From Pseudomonas umsongensis (GTDB taxonomy: Bacteria > Pseudomonadota > Gammaproteobacteria > Pseudomonadales > Pseudomonadaceae), in the NCBI RefSeq assembly GCF_002236105.1, contig NZ_NIWU01000001.1, forward strand, positions 248,001 through 312,000: a stretch of 64,000 nt of DNA, in the 5' to 3' direction. The notes beneath the pieces were generated by a model that worked only from the letters and a program-made list of their open reading frames with translations, searched no databases and was not told where the DNA came from. A program made the translations under genes and the position numbers. Position 1 is the first letter of the stretch; the number at the start of each line of letters is the position of its first letter. Shown here one piece after another: positions 15,469-24,702 of the stretch.

Positions 15469-18000
15469 ATGGTCGAGCAAAAATTCAACAGCGGGATGCC
15501 AGTGATTGCCAACCTGGAGGACTTTGACAAGAGCTCCGGAGGCTGGTTTGAACGGGTGATTTTCCGGCATCGCATGTTGGTCGTCATTGCCTGCTTGCTC
15601 GCCACCGTGGTGTTGGGCTTCTTTGCTACACGGCTGCAAGTGAATGCCAGTTTCGAGAAAATGATCCCCAGCTCCAGCCCCTACATCAAGAATTACCTGG
15701 CCTATAAAGACCAGCTTCCGGGGTTGGGTAACAGCATTCGCGTGGTGGTCGAAAACAAGACCGGTGATATCTACGACGCCGACTACTTGCTGGCGCTGCA
15801 GAAGGTCAACGACACCCTGTACCTCATCCCGGGTATCGACCGTTCCTGGATGAAGTCGCTGTGGATGCCCATCGTCCGCTGGAAAGAAGTGACGGAGGAG
15901 GGCATCGATGGCGGTGCGGTGATGCCTTCGGATTACGACGGCAGCGACAAGTCGATCAAGGCCCTGCGCCGCAACATCATGCGCGCCGGCATTGTCGGCA
16001 ACCTGGTGGCCAACGACAGCCAGTCGAGCATGATTTTCGCGCCGCTGCTCGATACCAATCCGCAGACCGGTAAACCACTGGACTACGGGGATTTCTCCAA
16101 GCAACTGGAAGCACAGATTCGCTCACTGGAAAGCGACAAGGTCGGCATCCACATCGTCGGCTTCAGCAAGCTGGTCGGCGACCTGATCGACGGCCTGTAT
16201 TCGGTGATGCTGTTCTTTGGCGCTTCCGTGGTGATCGCCGGGCTGTTCGTCTATTTCTACACCCGTTGCCTGCGCAGCACTTTGTTGCTGGTAAGCGTGG
16301 CAGTGGCGGGCGTGGTGTGGCTGCTGGGCTTGATGCAAATCCTCGGCTACGAGCTGGACCCGTACTCGATCCTGGTGCCGTTCCTGATTTTTGCCATCGG
16401 CATTTCCCATGGCACGCAGAAGATGAACGGCATCCTTCAGGACATTGGCCGTGGCACCCATAAATACATTGCCGCGCGCTATACCTTCCGCCGTTTGTTC
16501 CTCACGGGCCTTACCGCACTGCTGACCAATATCGTTGGTTTTGCCGTGCTGGTGATCATCGATATTCCGGTGATCCGAGACCTGGCACTGACCACCAGCA
16601 TCGGTGTCGCCGTGCTGATTTTCACCAAGTTGCTGCTGATTCCGGTGGCGCTGTCGTACCTCGGTGTCAGTAAAAAAGCCGCGCGTATCGCCATCGCCAA
16701 AGACCAGGCCGGCGCAGAAAACAAAGGTTTCCTAGGGCGTCTGTGGAGCGGCCTCGACCGCTTCACCGAACGGCCGATGGCCACCGCGGTGATCGCCGTG
16801 TCGCTGCTGGTGACCCTGGCGGGCAGTGTGGTGATGATGCACCTCAAGGTCGGTGACCTGGACCCCGGTGCACCGGAGCTGCGTGCGGATTCGCGCTACA
16901 ACCGCGATAACGCCTACATCACCAGCCATTACGGGCTTTCCAGTGACCAGTTCGTGGTCATCATGAAGACCAACGAAGACAGCTGCCGCCTGTACCAGTC
17001 GCTGCAAAGCATGGACAAGCTGGCCTGGCGCCTGCGTCAGACACCAGGTGTACAAACCACCCAGTCGCTGGCCGAAACCGTACGGATGATCAGCTCCGGC
17101 ATGGCCGAAGGCAGCCCGAAATGGCTGAGCATCAGCCGTGACCAGGCGATCACCAACTCGGCGGTGGATGCAGCGATGATTTCCGCCCCGGGGATCACCA
17201 ACCAGCAGTGCTCGGTGACCCCGATGATTGCTTATCTGGCCGACCACAAGGCCGACACCCTGAGCCGGGTGTTGCAGGTCTCAGAAGAATTCGCCAAGGA
17301 AAACAACAGTGTCGTCGGCGCTGAACAGCCGGTGGAATTCCTCCTGGCCGCGGGCAATGCCGGCATCGAGGCCGCCACCAATATCGAAGTCGAGAAGGGC
17401 ATCATCACCATGTACCTGGCGGTGTATGGCGCCACGGCGTTGCTCTGCCTGCTGACCTTCCGCAGCTGGCGCGCAACCTTGGTGGCGCTGATTCCGCTGC
17501 TGATGACCACGATTATCTGCAAGGCACTGATGGTCTGGCTGGGCATCGGCCTCAAGGTGGCCACCTTGCCGGTGATCGCCGTGGGGGTCGGTGTCGGTGT
17601 GGACTACGCGCTGTATCTGCTCAGTGTGCAACTGGCGGTGCAGGAGCGTGGTGGCAGCCTGGCGGTGGCTTATCGCCGCTCGCTGGACTTCACCGGCCGT
17701 GTGGTTGCACTGGTGGGCCTGACCATGGCCGCCGGGGTGATTACCTGGGCCTGGTCGCCGATCAAGTTCCAGGCCGACATGGGCATTCTGCTGACCTTCA
17801 TGTTCCTGTGGAACATGCTCGGTGCACTGGTGTTGATCCCGGCCCTGTCGCATTACCTGCTCAATCCCAAGGGCAACTCCAAGGCCGGAGTGACCCTGGA
17901 CCTCGAAGACGCCCGCGCGCAGCAGGAACCGCGTAAGCCCGCAGCCGGCGCACCGACCCACTCATTGACTGAGCTCGCCTTACCCCGGCGTGCCCGCTGA
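15469..18000 (+). CDS. RND/MMPL-family transporter
   Basis: 843 residues with two repeats, each a transmembrane helix followed by a large periplasmic loop and a five-helix bundle. Typical MMPL blocks are ALFVYFYTRCLR-like helices, FAIGISHGTQKMNG, and VIAVGVGVGVDYALYLLS in the second half. Inner-membrane, proton-driven. MMPL proteins move lipids and hydrophobic metabolites. With the DUF1302, DUF1329 and YCF48 partners it may form a trans-envelope path for hydrophobic diterpenoids. The direction of transport is not deducible. Confidence 0.88.
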   Translation: MVEQKFNSGMPVIANLEDFDKSSGGWFERVIFRHRMLVVIACLLATVVLGFFATRLQVNASFEKMIPSSSPYIKNYLAYKDQLPGLGNSIRVVVENKTGDIYDADYLLALQKVNDTLYLIPGIDRSWMKSLWMPIVRWKEVTEEGIDGGAVMPSDYDGSDKSIKALRRNIMRAGIVGNLVANDSQSSMIFAPLLDTNPQTGKPLDYGDFSKQLEAQIRSLESDKVGIHIVGFSKLVGDLIDGLYSVMLFFGASVVIAGLFVYFYTRCLRSTLLLVSVAVAGVVWLLGLMQILGYELDPYSILVPFLIFAIGISHGTQKMNGILQDIGRGTHKYIAARYTFRRLFLTGLTALLTNIVGFAVLVIIDIPVIRDLALTTSIGVAVLIFTKLLLIPVALSYLGVSKKAARIAIAKDQAGAENKGFLGRLWSGLDRFTERPMATAVIAVSLLVTLAGSVVMMHLKVGDLDPGAPELRADSRYNRDNAYITSHYGLSSDQFVVIMKTNEDSCRLYQSLQSMDKLAWRLRQTPGVQTTQSLAETVRMISSGMAEGSPKWLSISRDQAITNSAVDAAMISAPGITNQQCSVTPMIAYLADHKADTLSRVLQVSEEFAKENNSVVGAEQPVEFLLAAGNAGIEAATNIEVEKGIITMYLAVYGATALLCLLTFRSWRATLVALIPLLMTTIICKALMVWLGIGLKVATLPVIAVGVGVGVDYALYLLSVQLAVQERGGSLAVAYRRSLDFTGRVVALVGLTMAAGVITWAWSPIKFQADMGILLTFMFLWNMLGALVLIPALSHYLLNPKGNSKAGVTLDLEDARAQQEPRKPAAGAPTHSLTELALPRRAR

Positions 18001-18047
18001 CTAATAGCCGGGCACAGACCCAGGCTGGCAATTGCAAGGAGAGAAGT

Positions 18048-19019
18048 ATGTTCGAGTTACTGATGAGTGCCGACATGATGGTTCCGGACCCGGACGGCAT
18101 GACGGAAATGTTGGTCGACAAGCTCGGGATCTACAAGCACGAACGCTGGCGCCAGGCGTTCGACAATCACCCGTACATCGCGCATTTTCTGCGGGTACAC
18201 AAATCCCTGGCGGTGTCGCCAACACGCATCGAACCGCAGTGGCACCTGGATCGACCGAACCCCGGCGATCCGCTGTTCCATGACTTTCTGGAAAGCCTGA
18301 AAGATTTCCAGGGGCATCATCGGCCGATGATCACTCACTCCATCGTGCTGGCCCTGCACGGGGACAAGTTCGACGCACTGGTGGACAAACTGATGCGCCG
18401 GCGCTTGCCGTTCCGCATGGCACAGCGCACCCCGGAAATGCCGTTCGACCGCCTGTGGCTCGGTGCGACTCCCGAGCAGCCGTACTACCAGCCATCCGTG
18501 GACGGTGGCCTTTGCATTGAAATCATGCCGACCGAGCCATTGCAGATGCCGCCGGAAACCTACCAGTTGCCACCGGTGCAACCACGCGATCTCAAACCCG
18601 GCGACATGGTACGCGTGACGGCCCGTGGCTTCCTGGTCCGTGACCTCGACGAAACCCTGCGCAAGGTGTCGACCAACCTCGACTGGGAACCGAGCGGGCC
18701 GGTGGAGAACATCCGCAGCGAAGGCTACCGCCGTGCGCGCATGGGGTTCACCGTGCCTAACAGTGCAACCCTCGATGTACTCGAGGCGACCTACTGGAAC
18801 ACCGACGCCGGCCACTACGTCAACAACTGGGGCCCGGGGCCGTACTACATCCGTATCGGCGTCAACGACCTGGCCGCCAAGGCCGAAGATCTGCGCGCAC
18901 GCGGCACGCGGTTCCAGTGGATCGAATCCTCGGAGGCCGTTGGCGGTCGTCCATTGATCAAGATCGATCCACAAGAACTCAATGGTCAGGTCTTCGAGTT
19001 CGAGGAGTGCCCTGCATGA
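18048..19019 (+). CDS. VOC-superfamily protein
   Basis: 323 residues, two glyoxalase/dioxygenase-like modules. The second contains GFLVRDLDETLRKVSTNLDWE and PYYIRIGVNDLAAKAEDL, typical VOC strand-helix units. A His and Glu metal set cannot be confirmed. It is preceded by AGGAGAGAA and overlaps the enoyl-CoA hydratase gene by 4 bp (ATGA). It could be an isomerase, a lyase or a dioxygenase relative; no substrate is assignable. Confidence 0.75.
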   Translation: MFELLMSADMMVPDPDGMTEMLVDKLGIYKHERWRQAFDNHPYIAHFLRVHKSLAVSPTRIEPQWHLDRPNPGDPLFHDFLESLKDFQGHHRPMITHSIVLALHGDKFDALVDKLMRRRLPFRMAQRTPEMPFDRLWLGATPEQPYYQPSVDGGLCIEIMPTEPLQMPPETYQLPPVQPRDLKPGDMVRVTARGFLVRDLDETLRKVSTNLDWEPSGPVENIRSEGYRRARMGFTVPNSATLDVLEATYWNTDAGHYVNNWGPGPYYIRIGVNDLAAKAEDLRARGTRFQWIESSEAVGGRPLIKIDPQELNGQVFEFEECPA

Positions 19020-19834
19020 GCACAGCGCAAAATCCGCAACTCCCCGTGCTGATCAACGAGGCTGTGCGCCTGGAGCGCGATGCCATGGTGGGCTGGGTGG
19101 TACTGACCCGTCCCCGACAGATCAACGCCATCAACGACGAGATCCGCCAGGGCGTACCGCAGGCACTGGCGTTGTTGCAGCAGGATCCGGACATTCGCGT
19201 GATCGTGATTCGCGGGGAAGGCGAACGGGGCTTTTGTGCGGGCGCCGATATCAAGGAACGCCGCGGCCCAGAGTCCAGCTTGCAAGTTCGCCAGCGCATG
19301 GAAAACGTACGCTGGATCGAAACCCTGGACGGCATCACCAAACCGGTGATCGCCGCCATTCATGGCTACTGCATGGGTGGCGGGCTGGAATTGGTGCTGG
19401 CGTGTGACATCCGTTTCGCCGCTCCCGATGCCGTGTTCGCCCTGCCAGAAACCGGTCTGGGGCTGATCCCCGGTGGCGGCGGCACGCAACGACTCTCCCG
19501 AGTGGTGGCACCGGGTCAGGCACTGGACATGTTGCTCACCGGTGACAGGGTGGGCGCCGAGCAGGCGCAGCGCATTGGTCTGGTCAGTCGACTGGCCAGT
19601 GACAGTGCCAACCTTGTGCAAGAAGTGCGGGCTTTTGCCCAGCGCATCGCCAGCAAACCACCCACCGCGTCGGCCTTTGTCAAACAGGCTGCGCGGGCGG
19701 CACTGGAAATGGATCTCAAGCGTGGCCTGGACCTGGAGCTTGATCTGTTCGCCTTGTTGGCCCCGACCAAGGACGCCCGCGAAGCGGCCCAGGCCTTCAG
19801 CGAACGGCGCGAACCGCGTTTTACCGGCGAATAA
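19016..19834 (+). CDS. Enoyl-CoA hydratase/isomerase
   Basis: 272 residues of the crotonase family. Oxyanion-hole segments are GFCAGADIKE and HGYCMGGGLELVLACDIRFA; a catalytic Glu is in PETGLGLIPGGGGTQRL. The ATG at 19016 overlaps the VOC stop; an upstream in-frame extension lies inside the VOC gene and is rejected. Cytosolic hydration of an enoyl-CoA during side-chain or ring degradation is inferred. Confidence 0.88.
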   Translation: MSTAQNPQLPVLINEAVRLERDAMVGWVVLTRPRQINAINDEIRQGVPQALALLQQDPDIRVIVIRGEGERGFCAGADIKERRGPESSLQVRQRMENVRWIETLDGITKPVIAAIHGYCMGGGLELVLACDIRFAAPDAVFALPETGLGLIPGGGGTQRLSRVVAPGQALDMLLTGDRVGAEQAQRIGLVSRLASDSANLVQEVRAFAQRIASKPPTASAFVKQAARAALEMDLKRGLDLELDLFALLAPTKDAREAAQAFSERREPRFTGE

Positions 19835-19867
19835 AGCGCCACTCCCTAAAACAAAAAGGATAAGGGC

Positions 19868-20689
19868 ATGAGTACAGGAAAACTGGCAGGACGAGTGGCC
19901 ATTATTACCGGCTCCGGTGGCGGCCTGGGCGCCGAATGCGCACGGGTACTGGCATCCCATGGCGCGAGTATTGCCGTAATCGATATCAATTTCGAGGGGG
20001 CGACAGCCGTTGCCCAATCGTTGGTCGCCGAGGGCCATCAGGCTTTGGCGATTGCCACCGATGTGTCCTCGGAAGACGACGTGCGGGCAATGGTTGCCCA
20101 GGTGAAAGAGCGTTTTGGCCGTATCGACATCTTGCACAACAACGCGGCGATCCTGAATGCCGAGCAACGCCAGCTGGACCGTGATTTCGTCAACCTCGAC
20201 ATGCAGGCCTGGGACCGCGCCATCGCGGTCAACCTGCGTGGCGCCGTGCTGTGCACCAAGCATGTGATTCCGGTCATGCTGGAGAACGGCAAGGGCTCGA
20301 TCATCTTCGCCACCTCGGGTCTGGGCATGCAGGGCGATATGTCCCTGACCGGCTACGCCACTTCCAAGGCGGGGCTGATGATGCTGCCACGCATGGTGGC
20401 CTCGCAGTACGGCAAGCAAGGCATTCGCGGCAATGCCGTGCAGATCGGCCTGGCGCCTTCGGAACACGCCATGCCTGAACCCTTGCTCGACATCCTGCGC
20501 GACAACCACTGCACCGCCGAGCTGGGTACACCTCGGCAGATCGCCGATGTGGTGGCGTTCCTGGCCAGTGACGAATCCTCCTTCGTCACGGGTACCACTC
20601 TGGTCGCCGACGGTGGTTTCAGCAGCCACACGCCATCCCTGGTTGCGATGCGCGCGTTGTTCGCGCAGATGGGTCGCACCGGCATGTAA
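19868..20689 (+). CDS. SDR-family oxidoreductase
   Basis: 273 residues with cofactor loop TGSGGGLG, the NNAAI element, Ser in FATSG and a canonical YATSK catalytic motif. AAAAGGATAAGG precedes the start. Fourth of the enzyme genes after the RND transporter, in the same direction. Probably oxidises a ring hydroxyl or 3-hydroxyacyl-CoA intermediate; specificity is not visible. Confidence 0.88.
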   Translation: MSTGKLAGRVAIITGSGGGLGAECARVLASHGASIAVIDINFEGATAVAQSLVAEGHQALAIATDVSSEDDVRAMVAQVKERFGRIDILHNNAAILNAEQRQLDRDFVNLDMQAWDRAIAVNLRGAVLCTKHVIPVMLENGKGSIIFATSGLGMQGDMSLTGYATSKAGLMMLPRMVASQYGKQGIRGNAVQIGLAPSEHAMPEPLLDILRDNHCTAELGTPRQIADVVAFLASDESSFVTGTTLVADGGFSSHTPSLVAMRALFAQMGRTGM

Positions 20690-20786
20690 CCTTTGCCTCG
20701 GTGCACCGTCCGGTGCGCTGGGGTTGTACTTCGCCACCACAGCCGCCGCGCGCCGCCGTGGTTGAATTACGTCATGGAAGCAAGTG

Positions 20787-22391
20787 ATGAATCAGAACCA
20801 CAAAGCGGGAAACACCGACTTCGATGTGATCGTCGTCGGCGGTGGCACCAATGGCCTTTCGGCTGGCTGTTACCTGGGCATGGAAGGCAAGAAAGTGCTG
20901 GTGCTCGAAGCGTTGGACAAGGTCGGCGGCATGGCGTCATCGGGCTATCTGATACCCGAAGCACCGCAGCACCTGGTCCACCCCTGTGCCCTGGACATGA
21001 TGTCGATGCGTGTGCATTCCCACGTGCCGGCGGAGCTCGGGCTGGAGCGCCACGGTTTCAAATCGGTGGAGCTCGCGCCGGGGTATGTGTACCTGCATCC
21101 AGATGGACAGTCGCTGATTTTCTGGCGTGATCGCGAGAAAACCGCTGCCGAGATTCGCCGCTTCAGCAGCAAGGACGCCGAGGCGTTTCTTGAGTTCATG
21201 AAGGTCATCGACATGTTCCTCGATATCGCGCTGCCGATGATGCGCGTCGACCCGGCGAAGACCAACCTGGGTGTGAAGCTGAAGATGCTCGGCACCGCGA
21301 TCAAACACAAAGCCTTGAAGCCCGAACTGATGGCACTGATGACGGGATCCGCGCTGCAAGCGGCGCGTGAGCGCTTCGAGCATCCGGTGACCATATCCGC
21401 GATGTGTGCACTGACCGGTCTGGCAGGTGATATCAGCGCCGATGGCGGTGGCATCTATTACGCCTTGCTCGGTTTCCTCCATCGTTTTGGTGTGGGTCGT
21501 GTCCTTGGGGGCATGCAGCAGTTGAGCAACGCCATGCAGGCGCGTCTGGAAGAGCTGGGCGGTCAGGTGCTGGTGTCGGCCAGCGTCAGTGAAATCGTTG
21601 CCAAGGATGGCCGGATCAAAGGGGTGAAACTTGCGGATGGTCGCCAGTTCATGGCCCGCGCGGTCATTGCCGGCTGTCACCCCAAGCCTGCGCTGGATAT
21701 GGTCACCCGTGGTGAAATCCCCCAACACTTGCTCACCCGCATCGCCATGGCACCAGCCAACGGCAAGGGCTCGGGACCACTGAAGGTGGATCTTGCCTTG
21801 CGTGGGCAGATTTCCGTGCCACGTTTTGCTGCCATTCGCGGCGACGGTGTGGATCTGCGTAAAACCGTGATGTTGATCGGCACCGAAGAGGCGGTGCTGG
21901 AAAACTTCGCCGCTTGCGCCCGAGGCGAGGTACCGAAGTTGCCCTACATCACCGTGGCCGCACCGAGCGCCGCCGATCCCTCACAAGCGCCAGCCGGCCA
22001 GGATGTACTGTACATCTATCCGCCGGTCATGCCGGTGAACCCCAACGAGGGTTGGGACGCATTGCGTGAACGGGTAGCCGACCAAGTGCAAGAACAGCTG
22101 TATGACTACATTGAAGGGATCGAAGGGCAGGTGATTGGCCGTCACATCGAGGCCGCCCCGGACTTTACCGCGCGCTTGAACACGGTGAATGGCTGCGTGG
22201 TGCATATCGACACGACCTCCATGCGTTCGAGCACCATGCGCCCAGCGTACGGTTTGGGCGGCGATACCTTACCGGTGGCCGGGCTGTATTTCGGCAGCGC
22301 CGGCATACATCCGGGCGGTGGGGTCAACGGCATGGCAGGGCGGTTGGCGGCCAAGCGGGTGAGCAAGTACTTGAGTAAAAAAGGCAACTGA
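20787..22391 (+). CDS. FAD-dependent oxidoreductase, phytoene desaturase-like
   Basis: 534 residues. The N-terminal dinucleotide fold FDVIVVGGGTNGLSAGCYL with the following VLEALDKVGGMASS is the signature of the CrtI/amine-oxidase group. The C-terminus has a FAD-closing segment (GLYFGSAGIHPGGGVNGMAGRLAA). ATG 20787 is preferred to GTG 20784. Such enzymes desaturate or dehydrogenate cyclic terpenoids. Aromatisation or desaturation of non-aromatic abietanes is a reasonable inference, not shown. Last gene before a REP repeat and terminator. Confidence 0.82.
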   Translation: MNQNHKAGNTDFDVIVVGGGTNGLSAGCYLGMEGKKVLVLEALDKVGGMASSGYLIPEAPQHLVHPCALDMMSMRVHSHVPAELGLERHGFKSVELAPGYVYLHPDGQSLIFWRDREKTAAEIRRFSSKDAEAFLEFMKVIDMFLDIALPMMRVDPAKTNLGVKLKMLGTAIKHKALKPELMALMTGSALQAARERFEHPVTISAMCALTGLAGDISADGGGIYYALLGFLHRFGVGRVLGGMQQLSNAMQARLEELGGQVLVSASVSEIVAKDGRIKGVKLADGRQFMARAVIAGCHPKPALDMVTRGEIPQHLLTRIAMAPANGKGSGPLKVDLALRGQISVPRFAAIRGDGVDLRKTVMLIGTEEAVLENFAACARGEVPKLPYITVAAPSAADPSQAPAGQDVLYIYPPVMPVNPNEGWDALRERVADQVQEQLYDYIEGIEGQVIGRHIEAAPDFTARLNTVNGCVVHIDTTSMRSSTMRPAYGLGGDTLPVAGLYFGSAGIHPGGGVNGMAGRLAAKRVSKYLSKKGN

Positions 22392-22410
22392 GCCGTCGAT
22401 AGATAAAACC

Positions 22411-22500
22411 TGTGGGAGCGAGCCTGCTCGCGAAGGCGGAGTGTCAGGTGGCGGTGATCCTGGAGGTACCTGTCCCTTCGCGAGCAGGCCCGCTCCCACA
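22411..22500. repeat. REP doublet (inverted pair)
   Basis: TGTGGGAGCGAGCC...GCTCGCGAAGG and its inverted partner ending in CTCCCACA, about 40 bp apart. This is a variant of the other three repeats (GTGGGAGC instead of GTAGGAGC). Confidence 0.88.
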
Positions 22501-22534
22501 AAGAGATCGTGTTTATGCAACGCGCTGATAGTCG

Positions 22535-23200
22535 TTAAACGCTGTCAGCGTTTTTTTTTGCACCCAACGAAATACTCGCCAGGACAAAATCTGCCGAGTA
22601 CTGGCGCCAGGTGGCCATGCCTTCTGCCGAGTCAGTGTCCAGGCCTGCGAGTGCAGACATGGAGTAGCGGTTGGTGAACCAGCCTGTGGTCACCAGTGAG
22701 GCGCTGGCCAGCAACAAGCGCGGGTTGATGTCCGCACGAAAATCACCACTGGCGGCTCCGCGGACCAGGATCGCGTCGAGCTTGGCGATCAGCTTCGGTG
22801 CCATTTCAAGAAAATGGTTACGCGGTGTTTCGTGGGTGTCGTGGTAGCGAATGCCTTCCAGCGCCAGGCTGCCGAGGAAGGGGTCAAACCGGTATTGGTC
22901 GAAGAAGTGATTGAGCACGGTGCGCATCGCCTGAGGCGGTGGCAGCTCTTCAACCTTGAGGTTGACCAGCTCGGACATGATGTTGTCCGAAGATTCATCC
23001 AGTACCGCGACAAACAGCCCTTCCTTAGAGTTGTAGTAGTGGTAGACCAGTTGCTTGGTGACCCCGGCATCCCGGGCTATTTCTTCCACGCGCGCACCGG
23101 CCAGGCCTTTTTTAGCGAACTCCACGCGCGCAGCAGCGAGCAGGCGATTCATCGTATTGCGTTTGCCCTGTTCGCCACCTTCTCCTGCCTTCACCGCCAC
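22535..23200 (-). CDS. TetR-family regulator, divergent from ditU-like P450
   Basis: 221 residues. The start is the GTG at 23200, 6 bp after AGGAGGAG on the minus strand; a longer frame from 23491 is an artefact of the open leader. The helix-turn-helix is VEEIARDAGVTKQLVYHYYNSKEGLF. The C-terminal domain resembles TetR_C effector domains. It is divergent from the P450 operon across 173 bp that contain a 23-bp palindrome, its likely operator. Repressor of the P450 operon and itself, by inference. Confidence 0.88.
   Translation of the reverse strand: MAVKAGEGGEQGKRNTMNRLLAAARVEFAKKGLAGARVEEIARDAGVTKQLVYHYYNSKEGLFVAVLDESSDNIMSELVNLKVEELPPPQAMRTVLNHFFDQYRFDPFLGSLALEGIRYHDTHETPRNHFLEMAPKLIAKLDAILVRGAASGDFRADINPRLLLASASLVTTGWFTNRYSMSALAGLDTDSAEGMATWRQYSADFVLASISLGAKKNADSV
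22538..22559 (+). terminator. Rho-independent terminator
   Basis: AACGCT-GTC-AGCGTT stem followed by a run of T residues. It ends the plus-strand FAD oxidoreductase operon and overlaps the last codons of the minus-strand TetR gene. Confidence 0.8.
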
Positions 23201-23255
23201 CTCGTACTCCTCCTGTTGAATGGGGTCACACCTTGAAGCATATACCCGGGCGCCA

Positions 23256-23278
23256 TCGTTTGACCCAGAGTCAAACGA
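23256..23278. promoter_or_regulatory. Perfect palindrome, candidate TetR operator
   Basis: TCGTTTGAC-CCAGA-GTCAAACGA: 9-bp perfect arms with a 5-bp spacer, midway between the divergent TetR and P450 genes. Size and position fit a TetR dimer site. It is unlike the shared 25-bp dyad. Confidence 0.75.
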
Positions 23279-23373
23279 AGCGCAGTACCGGTGCAGACAC
23301 AACCGCATACCATGGATTGGCAGCCGGGCAATCTTGGTGTGCAAGAGCAATAAAAACAAGACAGGAGAACCTG

Positions 23374-24651
23374 ATGAGCAACGAAAGCGCAGCACTGGAC
23401 CTGGCCACCGCGTATTCCGCCGTATCGGAAATGTATCGCGGCACTGACCTGGATATTCATGCGGTGTGCCGCGAGCAACGGTTGAAGTCACCCATCTATG
23501 AAGGCGATTTCATTACTCAATTCGGGGTGCCAACCAATGCCGGTACCCAGCAGGGCACTCGCCCGACCTTCGCCTTGTTCAAATACCAGGACGTGATGAC
23601 TGTTCTGCGCGATGGTGCGACCTACACCAGCGGCTTTATTGCCGAAGGTCTGGGCGCGTTTTTCGATGGCTTGATCATTCTGGCCATGGACGGTGACGAA
23701 CACCGCAAGGTGCGCGCCTTGCTGCAACCGGCATTCATGCCCGAGACCGTGAACAAGTGGCGCCCGCAGATCGACCAGGTGATCCGCGAGGAGTACATCC
23801 AGCCAATGTTGCCGGCAAAGAAGGCCGACCTGATGAAGTTCGGCCTCGAGCTGCCGATTCGCATCATGTACGCCTTGATGGGCTTCCCCTCGGATGAACC
23901 GTCCAAGTACAAACAATATGCGGCCTGGGCCTTGGCCATTGTCGGCGGCAACCAGATCGACCCGAGCAAGATGGTCGAAGCGCGGCGTCAGGCCGGCATC
24001 GCCGTCAAGGGTCTTTACGACGCACTGGCCGAAGTCGTGGTGCAACGTCGCGCCGAGGGCAGCCAGGGCGATGACGTGGTCGGTCGTTTGCTGCGCGCGG
24101 AATACGAAGGGCGCACGCTGGATGACCATGAAGTGATCACCTTTACTCGCTCGTTGTTGCCGGCGGCCGGGGAAACCACCACGCGCATGTTCGGCTCGGT
24201 GATGACCTTGCTGCTCACAACTCCCGGCTTGCTCGAGCGGGTCAAGGCCGACCGCTCACTGATCGGCAAGCTGATGGACGAAACTACCCGTTTTGAACCG
24301 GTAGCCACTTTCAAAGTGCGCGAAACCGCCAAGGAAGTGGAATTTCACGGTGTGAAGATTCCCAAGGGCTCATTCGTCCAGTGCATGGTGGTGTCTGCCA
24401 ACCGCGACGAAGAAGCGTTTGAAAACCCGGATGTCTTCGATATCGACCGCAAGCCAAAACCATCCTTTGGTTTTGGTTTTGGCCCGCACATGTGCATCGG
24501 TCAGTTCGTTGCCAAGGTCGAGATCAGCTGCGCGGTCAACGCGATCCTCGATCTGTTCCCCAACTTGCGTCTCGACCCGACCCAGCCCGTACCGCAGATC
24601 GGCGGTGCACAGCTGCGTGGCGTGTCGACGCTCCCGGTGATCTGGGACTGA
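23374..24651 (+). CDS. ditU: Cytochrome P450, CYP226-like
   Basis: 425 residues. Heme ligand Cys374 lies in FGFGFGPHMCIG; the I-helix motif reads AAGETTT and the K-helix ExxR is ETTR. It is the same length as, and collinear with, the P450 at 53116. Two CYP226 P450s serve abietane catabolism in known dit clusters: DitU for abietic-type acids and DitQ for dehydroabietic acid. The ditU label rests on position (away from the ditN-ditO-ditQ group) and is tentative. Start 23374 has GGAG; the frame upstream is not coding. Confidence 0.8.
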   Translation: MSNESAALDLATAYSAVSEMYRGTDLDIHAVCREQRLKSPIYEGDFITQFGVPTNAGTQQGTRPTFALFKYQDVMTVLRDGATYTSGFIAEGLGAFFDGLIILAMDGDEHRKVRALLQPAFMPETVNKWRPQIDQVIREEYIQPMLPAKKADLMKFGLELPIRIMYALMGFPSDEPSKYKQYAAWALAIVGGNQIDPSKMVEARRQAGIAVKGLYDALAEVVVQRRAEGSQGDDVVGRLLRAEYEGRTLDDHEVITFTRSLLPAAGETTTRMFGSVMTLLLTTPGLLERVKADRSLIGKLMDETTRFEPVATFKVRETAKEVEFHGVKIPKGSFVQCMVVSANRDEEAFENPDVFDIDRKPKPSFGFGFGPHMCIGQFVAKVEISCAVNAILDLFPNLRLDPTQPVPQIGGAQLRGVSTLPVIWD

Positions 24652-24702
24652 ACCACGATTCAAATCCGTTTCCAGGCCTTGATAAAAACAACAGAGGGCA
24701 GT

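Noticed and set aside
18986..20740. Long minus-strand open frame of 584 codons
   Set aside because: It is antisense to the enoyl-CoA hydratase and SDR genes, has low-complexity His/Gln/Arg composition and shows no domain; a GC-rich shadow frame.
23201..23491. Extended N-terminus of the TetR protein
   Set aside because: It would cover the palindrome and divergent promoter; GTG 23200 has an AGGAGGAG site and gives a normal TetR length.
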